A DNA stretch of 64,000 nt from Betaproteobacteria bacterium RIFCSPLOWO2_12_FULL_62_58 (GTDB lineage Bacteria > Pseudomonadota > Gammaproteobacteria > Burkholderiales > SG8-41). Shown here piece after piece: positions 18,575 to 27,994 of the stretch; position 1 is the stretch's first letter, and every line of letters begins with the position of its first letter. A program made the translations under genes and the position numbers. The notes under the pieces were generated by a model. The model saw nothing but the letters and a program-made list of their open reading frames with translations, made no database searches and was not told the origin of the DNA. The DNA is taken from positions 8,463 to 72,462 of the forward strand of contig MERI01000093.1 in the NCBI GenBank assembly GCA_001772005.1. Reading direction: 5' to 3'.

Positions 18575-20029
18575 GTGGCAGACCCGTCCAAACCCGAATT
18601 GCTGATCGTCGACGACGATCCGTTGATCACCGACACGCTCAACTTCGTGCTGGGCAAGGACTTCTCCGTCTACGTCGCCGATTCGCGCCCGCAAGTAAAG
18701 AGCCTGCTGCGGCAGCTCGACCATCCGCCGCAGCTGGCGCTCATCGATCTGGGCCTGCCGCCCACGCCGCACCGCCCCGACGAGGGCTTTCGCCTCATCA
18801 GCGAACTGATCGCCTACTCGCCGGGCATCAAGATCGTCGTGCTGTCGGGCCAGAGCGACGAAACCAACGCGCGCCACGCGCGAACCCTCGGCGCGATCGA
18901 GTTCGTCGCCAAGCCGTGCGAGCCGGAAACGCTGAAGAAACTGCTCAAACGCGCTTTCGAAATCCGCGATGCCGAGCTCGGGGCCGCGCCCGAAGGCGGG
19001 CTCCTGGGCAGAAGCCTGCTCGTCGAGAAGCTGCGCCAGCAGATCGGCCAGTTCGCCAACGCGCCGTTCCCGGTGCTGATCGAAGGCGAATCGGGCAGCG
19101 GCAAGGAGCTGGTGGCGAAAGCCCTGCACTTGATGAGCCGCCGCGCAGCGCGGCCGTTCCTGGCGCTGAATTGCGCCGCGATTTCGCCGACGCTGGTCGA
19201 GCCCACGTTGTTCGGATACGCCAAAGGCGCGTTCACCGGCGCGACCACCGCGCGCGCCGGCTATTTCGAGGACGCGCACGACTCGACGCTCTTCCTCGAC
19301 GAGATCGGGGAGCTGCCGCTCGAGTTGCAGGCGAAGCTCTTGCGCGTGCTCGAGAACGGCGAATTCCAGCGTGTCGGCGAAACCCAGAGCCGCGTGTCGA
19401 ACGCGCGCGTGATCGCCGCCACCAACCGCGACATGCGCGCCGAAATCCGGGCCGGGCGTTTCCGCGCCGACCTCTACCACCGGCTTTCGGTATTCACGGT
19501 CAACGTGCCGGCGCTGCGCGACCTGGGCGACGACAAGTGCATGCTGCTCGACCATTATCGCGAGTTCTACGCGCGGCAGGCCGGGGCGGAGCCGTTCGAG
19601 TTCGACCGCAACGCGATGGACCTGTGGCTCGACTACAGCTTCCCCGGCAACGTGCGCGAATTGAGAAACATCGTGATCCGGCTCACCACGAAGTATGCCG
19701 GTCAAAAGGTCAACGCCGAGCAGCTGCAGTCCGAACTCGACATGGAGAGCATGGACATCGATCTGCCGGGGCTGCCGACGGGACAGGACTTCAAATCGCT
19801 GCTGGACGCCGCCAGGCGCCATCTGCAGGTGCAGAAGAACTTCAATCTCGACTTCACCATGCGGCAGTGGGAACGCGGCTACGTCGAGGCGGCGCTGGCG
19901 ATCACCCAGGGCAACCTCACCCAGGCGGCGAAGCTCCTCGGCATCCACCGCACGACGCTCTACAGCAGAATGCAGAACTATGCGAACCAGGGCGAGTCCG
20001 ACCCGGCTGCGTCCTCATCGGCAAAATGA
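18575..20029 (+). CDS. Sigma-54-dependent response regulator (NtrC family, PrsR-like)
   Basis: 484 residues. Receiver domain 8-125 with acidic pocket D13-D15 and phospho-acceptor D58 in LIDLG; AAA+ domain with Walker A GESGSGKE and sigma-54 contact loop GAFTGAT; C-terminal Fis-type helix-turn-helix [20 protein letters not shown]. The receiver resembles regulators of exopolysaccharide/PEP-CTERM loci. GTG start at 18575 has aggag 9 nt upstream. It leads the pilus operon and is the natural activator of the sigma-54 promoter at 36404. The kinase at 32870 is a candidate partner. Confidence 0.9.
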   Translation: MADPSKPELLIVDDDPLITDTLNFVLGKDFSVYVADSRPQVKSLLRQLDHPPQLALIDLGLPPTPHRPDEGFRLISELIAYSPGIKIVVLSGQSDETNARHARTLGAIEFVAKPCEPETLKKLLKRAFEIRDAELGAAPEGGLLGRSLLVEKLRQQIGQFANAPFPVLIEGESGSGKELVAKALHLMSRRAARPFLALNCAAISPTLVEPTLFGYAKGAFTGATTARAGYFEDAHDSTLFLDEIGELPLELQAKLLRVLENGEFQRVGETQSRVSNARVIAATNRDMRAEIRAGRFRADLYHRLSVFTVNVPALRDLGDDKCMLLDHYREFYARQAGAEPFEFDRNAMDLWLDYSFPGNVRELRNIVIRLTTKYAGQKVNAEQLQSELDMESMDIDLPGLPTGQDFKSLLDAARRHLQVQKNFNLDFTMRQWERGYVEAALAITQGNLTQAAKLLGIHRTTLYSRMQNYANQGESDPAASSSAK

Positions 20030-20080
20030 TGTCCACCGCCCGCTGATCAACCGCGCCCGCCGACGGAACCGATCTCATAA

Positions 20081-21151
20081 ATGTATTACAGCCATTTCGG
20101 GTTGAACCAGGCGCCGTTCAAGATCACGCCGAACACCGAATTCTTCTTCAGCGGCGGCAACCGCGGGCCGATACTGGAGGCGTTGATCTACACGATCACC
20201 CACGGCGAGGGCATCGTCAAGGTGACCGGCGAAGTGGGCAGCGGCAAGACCATGCTGTGCACCATGCTGCAGACGCGCCTGCCCCAGCATATCGAAACCG
20301 TCTACCTCGCCCATCCCAACGTCTCGCCCGAGGAAATTCTGCACGCGATCGCCTTCGAGCTGCAGCTTGGGCCAGCCCGCGGCGCGGCGCGGCTCGAGGT
20401 GATGCACTTGCTGCAGGACTATCTGCTCAAGCGTCACGCCGAAGGCAAGCGCGTGGTGGTGTTCGTCGAGGAGTCGCAGAGCATGCCGCTCGCGACCCTC
20501 GAGGAGATCCGGCTGCTGTCCAACCTCGAGACGCGCAACGACAAGCTGCTGCAGATCGTGCTGTTCGGCCAGCCCGAGCTCGATGACAATTTGCGCCGGC
20601 CCAACATCCGCCAACTGAGGGAGCGCATTGCCCACAGCTTCCGGCTCGAACCGCTCCATGCCGGGGAAATCCACGAATACGTGATGTTCCGCCTGCGCGC
20701 GGCCGGCTACCGCGGGCCGGACCTGTTCTCCGACGCAGTCATCAAGTACATCGCGCGCGCTTCGGCTGGGCTCACGCGCCGCGTCAACCTGATCGCCGAC
20801 AAGGCCTTGCTCGCGGCGTTTTCGGAGAACACCCATACCATCAAGTTGAAGCACGTCGAGGCGGCGGTGCGCGATAGCGAATTCAGCCAGCACCAAGCGC
20901 TGCGGGTAAAGCCGCAACTTGCATGGGGAGCGGCACTGGTGCTCGCGGGCGCAGCGATCGGCGTTGTCGTCTATGCGCTGATTCTGCACGGCGGCGGCAA
21001 TGACAGCCCGGCTGCTGCTGGAGCCAAGACGGCCCCGCTGCTGCTGGAGCCAAGACGGCCCCCGTTGCGCCTGACCAGCCAGCCGCGGCCGCCCGGCCTG
21101 CCACCGTTCCAGCCGTCGCCAAGGCGTCCCCTGCTGCCGGCACTGCAGTGA
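20081..21151 (+). CDS. ExeA/MshM-like AAA ATPase, 5' part of a split AAA-SPOR gene
   Basis: 356-residue reading: AAA ATPase with Walker A GEVGSGKT 50-57, Walker B VVVFVEES, then a TM helix (WGAALVLAGAAIGVVVYAL) about residue 285-303, then frame-shifted Pro/Arg-rich tail. Family members (GspA/ExeA, MshM) couple ATP hydrolysis to secretin or pilus assembly, with a periplasmic peptidoglycan-binding end. A 26-bp tandem duplication at 21011-21062 throws the frame out; with one copy removed the gene reads through into the SPOR domain as a 522-residue protein. Confidence 0.88.
   Translation: MYYSHFGLNQAPFKITPNTEFFFSGGNRGPILEALIYTITHGEGIVKVTGEVGSGKTMLCTMLQTRLPQHIETVYLAHPNVSPEEILHAIAFELQLGPARGAARLEVMHLLQDYLLKRHAEGKRVVVFVEESQSMPLATLEEIRLLSNLETRNDKLLQIVLFGQPELDDNLRRPNIRQLRERIAHSFRLEPLHAGEIHEYVMFRLRAAGYRGPDLFSDAVIKYIARASAGLTRRVNLIADKALLAAFSENTHTIKLKHVEAAVRDSEFSQHQALRVKPQLAWGAALVLAGAAIGVVVYALILHGGGNDSPAAAGAKTAPLLLEPRRPPLRLTSQPRPPGLPPFQPSPRRPLLPALQ
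21011..21062 (+). repeat. 26-bp perfect tandem duplication causing a frameshift
   Basis: gctgctgctggagccaagac plus ggcccc occurs at 21011-21036 and again at 21037-21062. 26 is not a multiple of 3. After the second copy the original frame would read AKTAPVAPDQPAAAARPATV, a normal Ala/Pro linker continuing into the next ORF; the frame in use reads LLLEPRRPPLRL and stops at 21149-21151. Confidence 0.95.
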
Positions 21152-21675
21152 GTAATGCCGAGACGAACAAGAAAAAACCTGTAATATCCGCCAAAGCTTC
21201 AGCGAGTGCGGTCGCGAACCCGTCCCAGGGCGCCAAGGCGGGCATGCCTGCGTCAACGCCGACTGCCGTTGCTGCCACGCCCGCGCCAAGCGCGGTTCCG
21301 ATGGGGAAACTCCCGCCCCGGCCGCCGGGTAACGAGCCGGGATTGGTGGAACAACGCCTTGCCGCCACCCAGGAATGGCTGGCCAACGCCGCCCAAACCA
21401 CATACAGTATTCAACTGATGGGCATCGATAATGAAGAACAGCTGAAGAACCATCTCGACGACATTGCGAAATTCGTTGAAGTGAACAGGGTTTTTTTGTA
21501 TCGTACCATTGCCAACCGCAAGGCGTCGCTCACGCTCTTGTACGGCAGTTTCAGCGACCGCCGCGCAGCGCAGGATGCGCTCGAGAAATTGTCTCCGTCG
21601 CTGAAGGCGAATCGACCGATTCTGCGCACCGTGCGAGGGATACGCACGGAACTCGAGCGGCACCGGAGTTCTTGA
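21148..21675 (+). CDS. SPOR-domain protein, 3' part of the split AAA-SPOR gene
   Basis: 175 residues from a GTG that overlaps the preceding TGA (GTGA). The first 60 residues are Ala/Pro/Lys linker. The C-terminal part TYSIQLMGIDNEEQLKNHL ... LTLLYGSFSDRRAAQDALEKL is a SPOR domain, which binds denuded septal or pilus-adjacent peptidoglycan. It has no signal or TM of its own, so as a separate product it would be cytoplasmic and probably useless; function needs fusion to the upstream AAA-TM part, by frameshift or duplication loss. Confidence 0.85.
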   Translation: MSNAETNKKKPVISAKASASAVANPSQGAKAGMPASTPTAVAATPAPSAVPMGKLPPRPPGNEPGLVEQRLAATQEWLANAAQTTYSIQLMGIDNEEQLKNHLDDIAKFVEVNRVFLYRTIANRKASLTLLYGSFSDRRAAQDALEKLSPSLKANRPILRTVRGIRTELERHRSS

Positions 21676-21742
21676 GCGACACGCCGCGGCAGAAAGTCTT
21701 GCTGAATCGCGCACATCGGCGGTTGAGCGGGGGAGAAGCGAG

Positions 21743-23665
21743 ATGATGCAAGCAGAGTCTGCGCCCGGTTGTGCGCCGGTCAGCACGGCATCGCCAGCGT
21801 TGGGCGACGCGAGCCCCGCTGCCGTTGAGCTTGGCAAGAATTCCGGGCTGGCCTGCGGTTTGATGCTGTCGCTGATGCTGGCGAGCTGCGCCGACATCCG
21901 TCCCTATGTCCCGCCTTCGGAAGGCCATATCGCTGCACCGCAGGTCAAGCCCGAACCGGAAAAGGCGATCCCGCCGCTGGCGCGGGTGAGCACGTTCGTG
22001 CCTCCGCCGCGGCCGGCGGTCAAGCCGCAGACCTACAGCGTCGTCGTCAATGAAGTGCCGGTGAAGGAATTGCTGCTGGCGCTCGGCCGCGACACCAAGC
22101 AGAACATCGACATCCATTCCGGTCTGCAAGGGCTGGTGAGCCTCAACGCGATCAACGAGACGCTGCCGGCGATCCTCGACCGTATCGCGAAGCAGGTCGA
22201 CATGCGTTACCGCGTCGAGGGTGGCACCATCATCGTTTCGCCTGACACGCCGTACATGAGGACCTACCGCATCAACTACGTGAACATGACGCGCGATACC
22301 ACTTCGACCATCGGCGTTTCGGGCGAGATCACCGCATCTGCGCCCGGGACAGGGGCTTCAGGCGGCGCGGCAGGTACGGCTCCCAGCGGCGCGACCAGCG
22401 GTTCCAGCATTGTGGTGCGCACGGTGTCCAAGAACGACTTCTGGGATGCGCTGCGCGAAAACATCCGCGCCATCCTCGCCTCCACCCGCGCACGCAGCCT
22501 GAGCGCGGAAGACAAGGCCGTGGCAGCCGAGGAGCGCAGGACGGCGCGCGAGCAAGCGCTCAAGCAGGCCGAGGCGGTGGCGCGGGCCGGGCAGGGAGCA
22601 ACCACATTGTTCAACACCGCCTTCCGCGGCCAGAGCCAGCAACAAGCGGGGGACGTGCGCGACGATATCATCATCAATGCGGTGAGCGGGACCGTCAGCG
22701 TGCTGGGCACCGAAAAGCAGCACCAGATCATCCAGCAGCATATCGACAGCATCACCGCCTCGGTTCAACGCCAGGTGCTGATCGAGGCGACCATCGTCGA
22801 GGTCACATTATCGGAAGGATACCAGGGCGGCATCGACTGGAGCCGGCTCGCGGTAGGCGGGGGCATTACGTTTGCGCAGGCACTGCTCGGCGGCTTCGGC
22901 GCGGCGGCCGTGGCAGCCGGCGCGACCGCCGGCAACGCCATCGCTATCGGCTATCAGAATCCGAGCTCGAGCGTCGGCAACATCAGCGTAACCATCAAGC
23001 TGCTGCAGGAGTTCGGCAACGTGAAAGTGTTGTCGAGTCCGAAGCTGATGGCGCTCAACAACCAGACGGCGCTGCTCAAGGTCGTCGACAACGTGGTCTA
23101 CTTCGAAATCCAGGCGCAGACTACCCAGAGTCAGACAACGGCGCTTACGACCTTCAACACTACGCCCAAGACTGTGTCGGTCGGTGTGGTGATGGGTGTG
23201 ACACCGCAGATTAACGACGATGGCCGCGTTCTGCTCACCGTGCGGCCGACGATTTCACGCGTGGTGAGATTCGTCAATGACCCCAACCCGACGCTGGCCA
23301 ATCCCTGCGGCTCGGACAAACCGTGCCCGGAAAGGGCCGTGGCCAGCCCGGTGCCCGAAGTGCAGACGCGCGAAATGGAATCAGTGCTGCAGGTCGGCAG
23401 CGGGCAGACCGTGATTCTCGGCGGACTGATGCAGGATGAGATCGCCCGAAGCCGCGAGCAATTGCCGGGCGCAGATCGGGCCGGCGTCGCGGGTGAAGCG
23501 CTGCGGTTCCGCAACGAGCGTGTCGCCAAAACCGAACTGGTGATCTTCCTGCGCCCCACCGTCATCGCCAACCCCTCGCTGGAAAGCGATGAACTGAAAT
23601 TCTTCCAGCGCTTCCTGCCGCAATCTGAGAAGCCACCTGTCGAGAACACCGGCGCTGCGCCATGA
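21743..23665 (+). CDS. mshL: MshL-like secretin of the MSHA-type pilus
   Basis: Outer-membrane secretin through which the pilus emerges. 640 residues. A lipobox LASC with Cys49 follows an unusually long, weakly charged N-region. STN/N0 domain about 100-180 (VPVKELLLALGRDTKQNIDI), an extended N1-type domain with an Ala/Arg-rich helical insert, and the C-terminal secretin domain with VLSSPKLMALNNQTALLKV and VILGGLMQDEI. ATG-ATG start follows gggagaag. The stop overlaps the next ATG (ATGA). Confidence 0.9.
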   Translation: MMQAESAPGCAPVSTASPALGDASPAAVELGKNSGLACGLMLSLMLASCADIRPYVPPSEGHIAAPQVKPEPEKAIPPLARVSTFVPPPRPAVKPQTYSVVVNEVPVKELLLALGRDTKQNIDIHSGLQGLVSLNAINETLPAILDRIAKQVDMRYRVEGGTIIVSPDTPYMRTYRINYVNMTRDTTSTIGVSGEITASAPGTGASGGAAGTAPSGATSGSSIVVRTVSKNDFWDALRENIRAILASTRARSLSAEDKAVAAEERRTAREQALKQAEAVARAGQGATTLFNTAFRGQSQQQAGDVRDDIIINAVSGTVSVLGTEKQHQIIQQHIDSITASVQRQVLIEATIVEVTLSEGYQGGIDWSRLAVGGGITFAQALLGGFGAAAVAAGATAGNAIAIGYQNPSSSVGNISVTIKLLQEFGNVKVLSSPKLMALNNQTALLKVVDNVVYFEIQAQTTQSQTTALTTFNTTPKTVSVGVVMGVTPQINDDGRVLLTVRPTISRVVRFVNDPNPTLANPCGSDKPCPERAVASPVPEVQTREMESVLQVGSGQTVILGGLMQDEIARSREQLPGADRAGVAGEALRFRNERVAKTELVIFLRPTVIANPSLESDELKFFQRFLPQSEKPPVENTGAAP

Positions 23666-24876
23666 GCCTGTTGATGAAGGCCTTGGAAAAGGCCGCCAAG
23701 GACCGGGGCGAGGTACAGACCGAGCACGCGGCGACTGCCGCCTCGACTCGGCCCAAGCCCGAACTATCGCTTGCGCTCGAGCTGCTGGCGGCGGACACGC
23801 CTTCTCCGCAGATGAAAGAGGAAGCCCCGCCCAAGCCGGGCCCCGGGCAACGTACGTCGGCCGCGGCGCCGTCACGCGAACAGGCGCGGGCTGCAAGCGT
23901 GATGCAAGCCGGGGGCCGGCCGGCTGGCGGCCTCGGCATCTATGTGCGCACCCATCCTCTGGTCGTCTTTGGCACGTTCGCCGCGCTGTTTGCGATCGGC
24001 TTCGGCACCTACGTCTACCTGCAGATCGTCCACCCCGCCGTGTTTATCCGTCAGACCCCGGCACCCAAACCACCGCTACCGCTCAGTCAGGCGCCGCCTC
24101 CGAGTCCCGTCGCGCCGCAACCGATCGCGACAGCTCCGCTGCTGCAGTCGACTGTGCCGGAAGCACCGCCGCAGCCGCCCGTGCGCGCCGCCGCACCCGC
24201 ACAGCAACCCGAACCGCCCGCGGCGTCGGTGTCGCAGAAGCCCGAACCCGGCTCGTCGCGAAACACCGTTGTCGTGAGCCGCGGCAACGCCGCGCCGCCG
24301 ACCGTCAACCCGCTGCTTACCGAAGCGTATACCGCGCTTCAGGCCGGCCGCCTGGACACCGCGCAGCGCTTATATGCCCAACTCGTACGCGCCGAACCGA
24401 AAAGCATCGACGCCTTGCTGGGTCTCGCCGCCATCTCGCTGCAGGAAGGGAAGACAGAGGATACCGCTCGATATTATCTGCAGATCCTCGAGCTCGACCC
24501 GCGGCACGCGCTTGCGCAATCAGGCCTGATCGGGCTCATGGGCCGGGCCGATCCACTCGCCGCGGAATCGCGCCTCAAGCAGCTGATCGCGCGCGAGCCC
24601 TCCGCGTTCCTGTATTTCACGCTCGGCAATCTGTACGCCGACCAGTCGCTGTGGGCCCCGGCCCAGCAGGCCTATTTCCAGGCCCATCACCTCGAGCCGA
24701 ACAACCCGGACTATGCCTATAACCTCGCCGTGGGCCTCGAACACTTGAGCCAGTCCCGTCTCGCGCTCGGCTTTTACCGCCGGGCCGTGCAACTTGCCAC
24801 CGCCCGCGGCCACGCCAACTTCAACCCTGCCCAGGCCCAGGAGCGCATCGGCAAACTCGCCACGCAGGTAGAATAG
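23662..24876 (+). CDS. mshN: MshN-like TPR protein
   Basis: 404 residues: cytoplasmic N-terminus MSLLMKALEKAAKDRG (typical of MshN/GspB-like proteins), TM helix about 97-118, long Pro-rich periplasmic linker 130-215, then about five TPR-like helical pairs (TEAYTALQAGRLDTAQRLYA onward). In MSHA systems MshN is an assembly component thought to bridge membranes. Overlaps mshL by 4 nt. Confidence 0.85.
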   Translation: MSLLMKALEKAAKDRGEVQTEHAATAASTRPKPELSLALELLAADTPSPQMKEEAPPKPGPGQRTSAAAPSREQARAASVMQAGGRPAGGLGIYVRTHPLVVFGTFAALFAIGFGTYVYLQIVHPAVFIRQTPAPKPPLPLSQAPPPSPVAPQPIATAPLLQSTVPEAPPQPPVRAAAPAQQPEPPAASVSQKPEPGSSRNTVVVSRGNAAPPTVNPLLTEAYTALQAGRLDTAQRLYAQLVRAEPKSIDALLGLAAISLQEGKTEDTARYYLQILELDPRHALAQSGLIGLMGRADPLAAESRLKQLIAREPSAFLYFTLGNLYADQSLWAPAQQAYFQAHHLEPNNPDYAYNLAVGLEHLSQSRLALGFYRRAVQLATARGHANFNPAQAQERIGKLATQVE

Positions 24877-24894
24877 TCGGCCAGGAAAGCTCCC

Positions 24895-26598
24895 ATGGCC
24901 GAACAGCGAAAAAAATTCCGGCTCGGCGATCTGCTCGTGCAGCAGGGACTGATCTCCACCGATCAGCTCGCGATCGCGCTCGCCGAGCAACGCAACAACA
25001 ATATCCCGATCGGGCGCCTGCTGGTGCGGCTCGGTTTCGTTACGGAAACCGCGATCCGCGACATCATGTCGCGCACCATTGGCCAGGAGTCGATCGATCT
25101 GACCCAGGTCGTCGCCGATTCCGAAGCATTGAAAATGGTGCCGCAGGAATTCGCGCGTCGCAACCGCCTGCTGCCGATCGCCTACGACCCCATGGAGCAG
25201 GTGCTGACGATCGCCACCGCGGAGATTTTCAACGTGGTGGCGATGGACCAGCTGCGCGCGATGCTCGGCGGGCAGATCGAGGTCAAGCCCCAGTTCGCGA
25301 GCGAGGACCAGCTCGAAACCTTTATCGACCAGTTCTACGGCTTCGAGCTGTCGGTCGACGGCATCCTGCACGAGATCGAGACCGGGGAAATCGATTACGA
25401 GAGCGTGCAGGCCGGCGGCGACGAATACACGCAGCCGATGGTGCGGCTGGTCAACGCGTTGCTGGTCGACGCGGTCAAGCGCGGCGCCTCCGACATCCAC
25501 TTCGAGCCCGAGTACGCGTTCCTGCGCATCCGCTTCCGCATCGACGGGGTCCTGGAAACGGTGAGGAGCCTGCACAAGACCTACATGCCGGGCATCACGG
25601 TGCGGCTTAAAGTGGTGAGCGACATGAACATCGCCGAAACGCGCGCGCCACAGGACGGGCGGCTGTCGCTGACGTTGAGCGGCCGGCAGATCGATTTCCG
25701 GGTTTCGACCCAACCCACGATCTACGGCGAGAACATCGTGTTGCGCATACTCGATCGCGAAAAATCGATCATCAGCCTCGATCGCATGAACCTGGCCGCG
25801 GAAACGCTCGCGAAACTCAACCTCATGCTGGCGCGCCCCGAAGGCATCCTGATCGTGACCGGCCCCACCGGCAGCGGCAAGACCACCACGCTCTACTCGC
25901 TGCTGGCGCAGGTCAACGACGAAACGGTCAACATCATGACGCTCGAAGATCCCGTCGAGTATCCGTTGACGCTGATGCGGCAGACTTCGGTCAATGAAGT
26001 CGCGCGCATGGACTTCGCCAACGGCATCCGCTCCATCATGCGCCAGGACCCGGACATCATCCTGGTCGGAGAAGTACGCGACAAGGAAACCGCGGAAATG
26101 GCGTTTCGCGCGGCAATGACCGGCCACCAGGTGTTCACCACGCTGCACACCAACTCCGCGCTCGGCGCCTTCCCGCGGCTTCTGGACATCGGCATCCAGC
26201 CCGACATCATGGCCGGCAACATCATCGGCGTCATCGCCCAGCGCCTGGTGCGCGTGCTCTGCCCGCACTGCAAGGAGGCCTACGCGCCGTCCGCGGAGGA
26301 ACGTCTGCTGCTCGGGCGTGCCGCGGAATCGGTGTCGTATCTGTACCGGCCGGTCGGCTGCAAACAGTGCGAGAACAAGGGATACAGGGGCCGCGCCGCG
26401 ATCATGGAACTGCTGGTGATGGACAGCGACCTCGACGAATTGGTGGCCCGCCGCGCGACGGTCAAGGACTTGCGCGCTGCGGCGATGGCGAGAAACTTCC
26501 GCCCACTGGCGAACGAAGGGCTCCAACGCGTTGTCGATGGCACCACCAGCCTCGCCGAAGTCTCGCGCGCGGTGGACCTCACCGGACGGTATGGTTAA
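24895..26598 (+). CDS. mshE: MshE-like pilus assembly ATPase with c-di-GMP-binding MshEN domain
   Basis: Hexameric motor ATPase for pilus extension, cytoplasmic. 567 residues. The N-terminus carries a full 24-residue MshEN motif, R9-L-G ... G18 ... L25 ... L29 ... Q32, and a second diverged copy from I39. This domain binds cyclic di-GMP in characterised MshE proteins. Then GspE core: Walker A GPTGSGKTTT, Asp box, Walker B VGEVRDKETAE, and the zinc-type CPHC...CKQC module. All catalytic parts are present. Confidence 0.92.
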   Translation: MAEQRKKFRLGDLLVQQGLISTDQLAIALAEQRNNNIPIGRLLVRLGFVTETAIRDIMSRTIGQESIDLTQVVADSEALKMVPQEFARRNRLLPIAYDPMEQVLTIATAEIFNVVAMDQLRAMLGGQIEVKPQFASEDQLETFIDQFYGFELSVDGILHEIETGEIDYESVQAGGDEYTQPMVRLVNALLVDAVKRGASDIHFEPEYAFLRIRFRIDGVLETVRSLHKTYMPGITVRLKVVSDMNIAETRAPQDGRLSLTLSGRQIDFRVSTQPTIYGENIVLRILDREKSIISLDRMNLAAETLAKLNLMLARPEGILIVTGPTGSGKTTTLYSLLAQVNDETVNIMTLEDPVEYPLTLMRQTSVNEVARMDFANGIRSIMRQDPDIILVGEVRDKETAEMAFRAAMTGHQVFTTLHTNSALGAFPRLLDIGIQPDIMAGNIIGVIAQRLVRVLCPHCKEAYAPSAEERLLLGRAAESVSYLYRPVGCKQCENKGYRGRAAIMELLVMDSDLDELVARRATVKDLRAAAMARNFRPLANEGLQRVVDGTTSLAEVSRAVDLTGRYG

Positions 26599-26603
26599 CG
26601 CGA

Positions 26604-26687
26604 AATGATGAACGATGAATGATGAGTGCAGAATGAAAATCCTGCCGTTTACCATTCACCGTTCCGCATTCATCATTCCGCATTGAT
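26604..26687. repeat. Paired heptamer arms between mshE and mshG
   Basis: Left run aaatgatgaacgatgaatg (26605 on) and right run ccattcaccgttccgcattc (26652 on) are imperfect reverse complements. They separate genes otherwise expected to be contiguous. Confidence 0.85.
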
Positions 26688-26696
26688 TTCGACGCT

Positions 26697-27905
26697 GTGG
26701 CAACCTTTCAGTACAAAGCCGTAGACAAAGCGGGGCGTCCGGCGCGTGGTGCGGTGGACGCCGCCAACGAAGGCGATCTTGAGTTGCGTCTGCGGCGCAT
26801 GGGACTCGACCTCATCACCTACAAGCAGGTCGACGAGAAAAACTCCTCCTTCGCCGCCGGCGGCAAGATCACGCGCCAGGACCTGATCAACTTCTGTTTC
26901 GACATGGAACAGATGAATCGATCGGGCATCCCGCTGATCGACGGCCTGCGCGACCTGCGCGACACGGTCGACAGCCCGCGCTTTCGCGAAGTGCTCACGG
27001 TAATGACCGAAGATATGGAGGGCGGCAAGGTCATGTCCCAGTGCCTGGCGGCCCATCCGGAAGTGTTCGACAACGTGTTCGTGAGCCTCGTCAAGGCCGG
27101 GGAGCAAACCGGCCGCATGGCCGAAGTGTTCGAAAACCTCGTTTCCTCGCTCAAGTGGCAGGACGAGCTTGTCTCGCAGACCAAGCGGTTGCTGATCTAC
27201 CCCGCGATGGTGCTGGTCGTCGTCATCGCCGTCGTCGTGTTTTTGCTGGTGTTTCTGGTGCCGCAGGTGGTCAGCTTGCTCAAGACCATGGGCATTGCGC
27301 TGCCGGTTCAGACCAAGGTGCTGATCTTTGCCTCGAACGTCGTAATCGCTTACTGGCCGATCGTTTTCGGCGCCCCGGCGCTGGCGGCAATCGTTCTAGT
27401 ATTCGTGGTCAGGCGCAATCCCGCGGTCGCCTACCTGTGGGACTACACCAAACTGCACCTTCCCCTCACCGGGCCCATCCTGCAGAAGATCATTCTGGCG
27501 CGCTTTGCAAATTTCTTCGCACTGATGTACCAGTCCGGCATCACGGTGCTGGACGCGATCAGGACCGGCGAGGAAATCGTCGGCAATCGCGTGTTGGCCG
27601 ACGGCCTCATGCGCGCCGGTCAGCAGATCTCGGCGGGCGAGAGCCTCACCGAAGCATTCCGGAACCTCGGCCTGTTCCCGCCGCTGGTGATCCGCATGCT
27701 GCACGTGGGCGAGAACACCGGCGCGCTCGACACCGCGCTGAATAACATCAATTACTTCTACACCCGCGACGTGCGCGAATCCGTGGACAAGGCACTGAAG
27801 CTGCTTGAACCGAGCCTGACGCTCGGCCTGGGCATGGTGCTGGCGCTGATCATGTGGTCGGTGCTGTCACCGGTGTATGATATTTTGGGCAAGTTGAAGT
27901 TCTAG
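26697..27905 (+). CDS. mshG: MshG-like inner-membrane platform protein
   Basis: GspF/PilC-type polytopic platform that couples the ATPase to pilin polymerisation. 402 residues, starting at GTG 26697 (reads VATFQYKAVDKAGRPARG). Two GspF repeats: first with GIPLIDGLRDLRDTVDSPRF, second with SGITVLDAIRTGEEIVGN, each followed by hydrophobic helices; the C-terminal GLGMVLALIMWSVLSPVYD is the usual ending. Confidence 0.92.
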   Translation: MATFQYKAVDKAGRPARGAVDAANEGDLELRLRRMGLDLITYKQVDEKNSSFAAGGKITRQDLINFCFDMEQMNRSGIPLIDGLRDLRDTVDSPRFREVLTVMTEDMEGGKVMSQCLAAHPEVFDNVFVSLVKAGEQTGRMAEVFENLVSSLKWQDELVSQTKRLLIYPAMVLVVVIAVVVFLLVFLVPQVVSLLKTMGIALPVQTKVLIFASNVVIAYWPIVFGAPALAAIVLVFVVRRNPAVAYLWDYTKLHLPLTGPILQKIILARFANFFALMYQSGITVLDAIRTGEEIVGNRVLADGLMRAGQQISAGESLTEAFRNLGLFPPLVIRMLHVGENTGALDTALNNINYFYTRDVRESVDKALKLLEPSLTLGLGMVLALIMWSVLSPVYDILGKLKF

Positions 27906-27987
27906 TGAAAGGTGAAACGAGATGAGACCCCTGCCGCGAGGTTGCGCCGCGCCGAACGTTTCACTTTTCACTTTTCACTTTTCACCG
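27904..27987. repeat. Paired gtgaaag / cttttca heptamer arms
   Basis: gtgaaaggtgaaacgag (27905-27921) and three cttttca heptamers with flanks (27955-27987). The left run begins at the mshG stop. Confidence 0.85.
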
Positions 27988-27994
27988 AAGCAGC

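Noticed and set aside
24520-26655. 711-residue minus-strand ORF opposite mshE
   Set aside because: His/Arg/Gln-rich antisense composition, no domain; mshE on the other strand is fully conserved.
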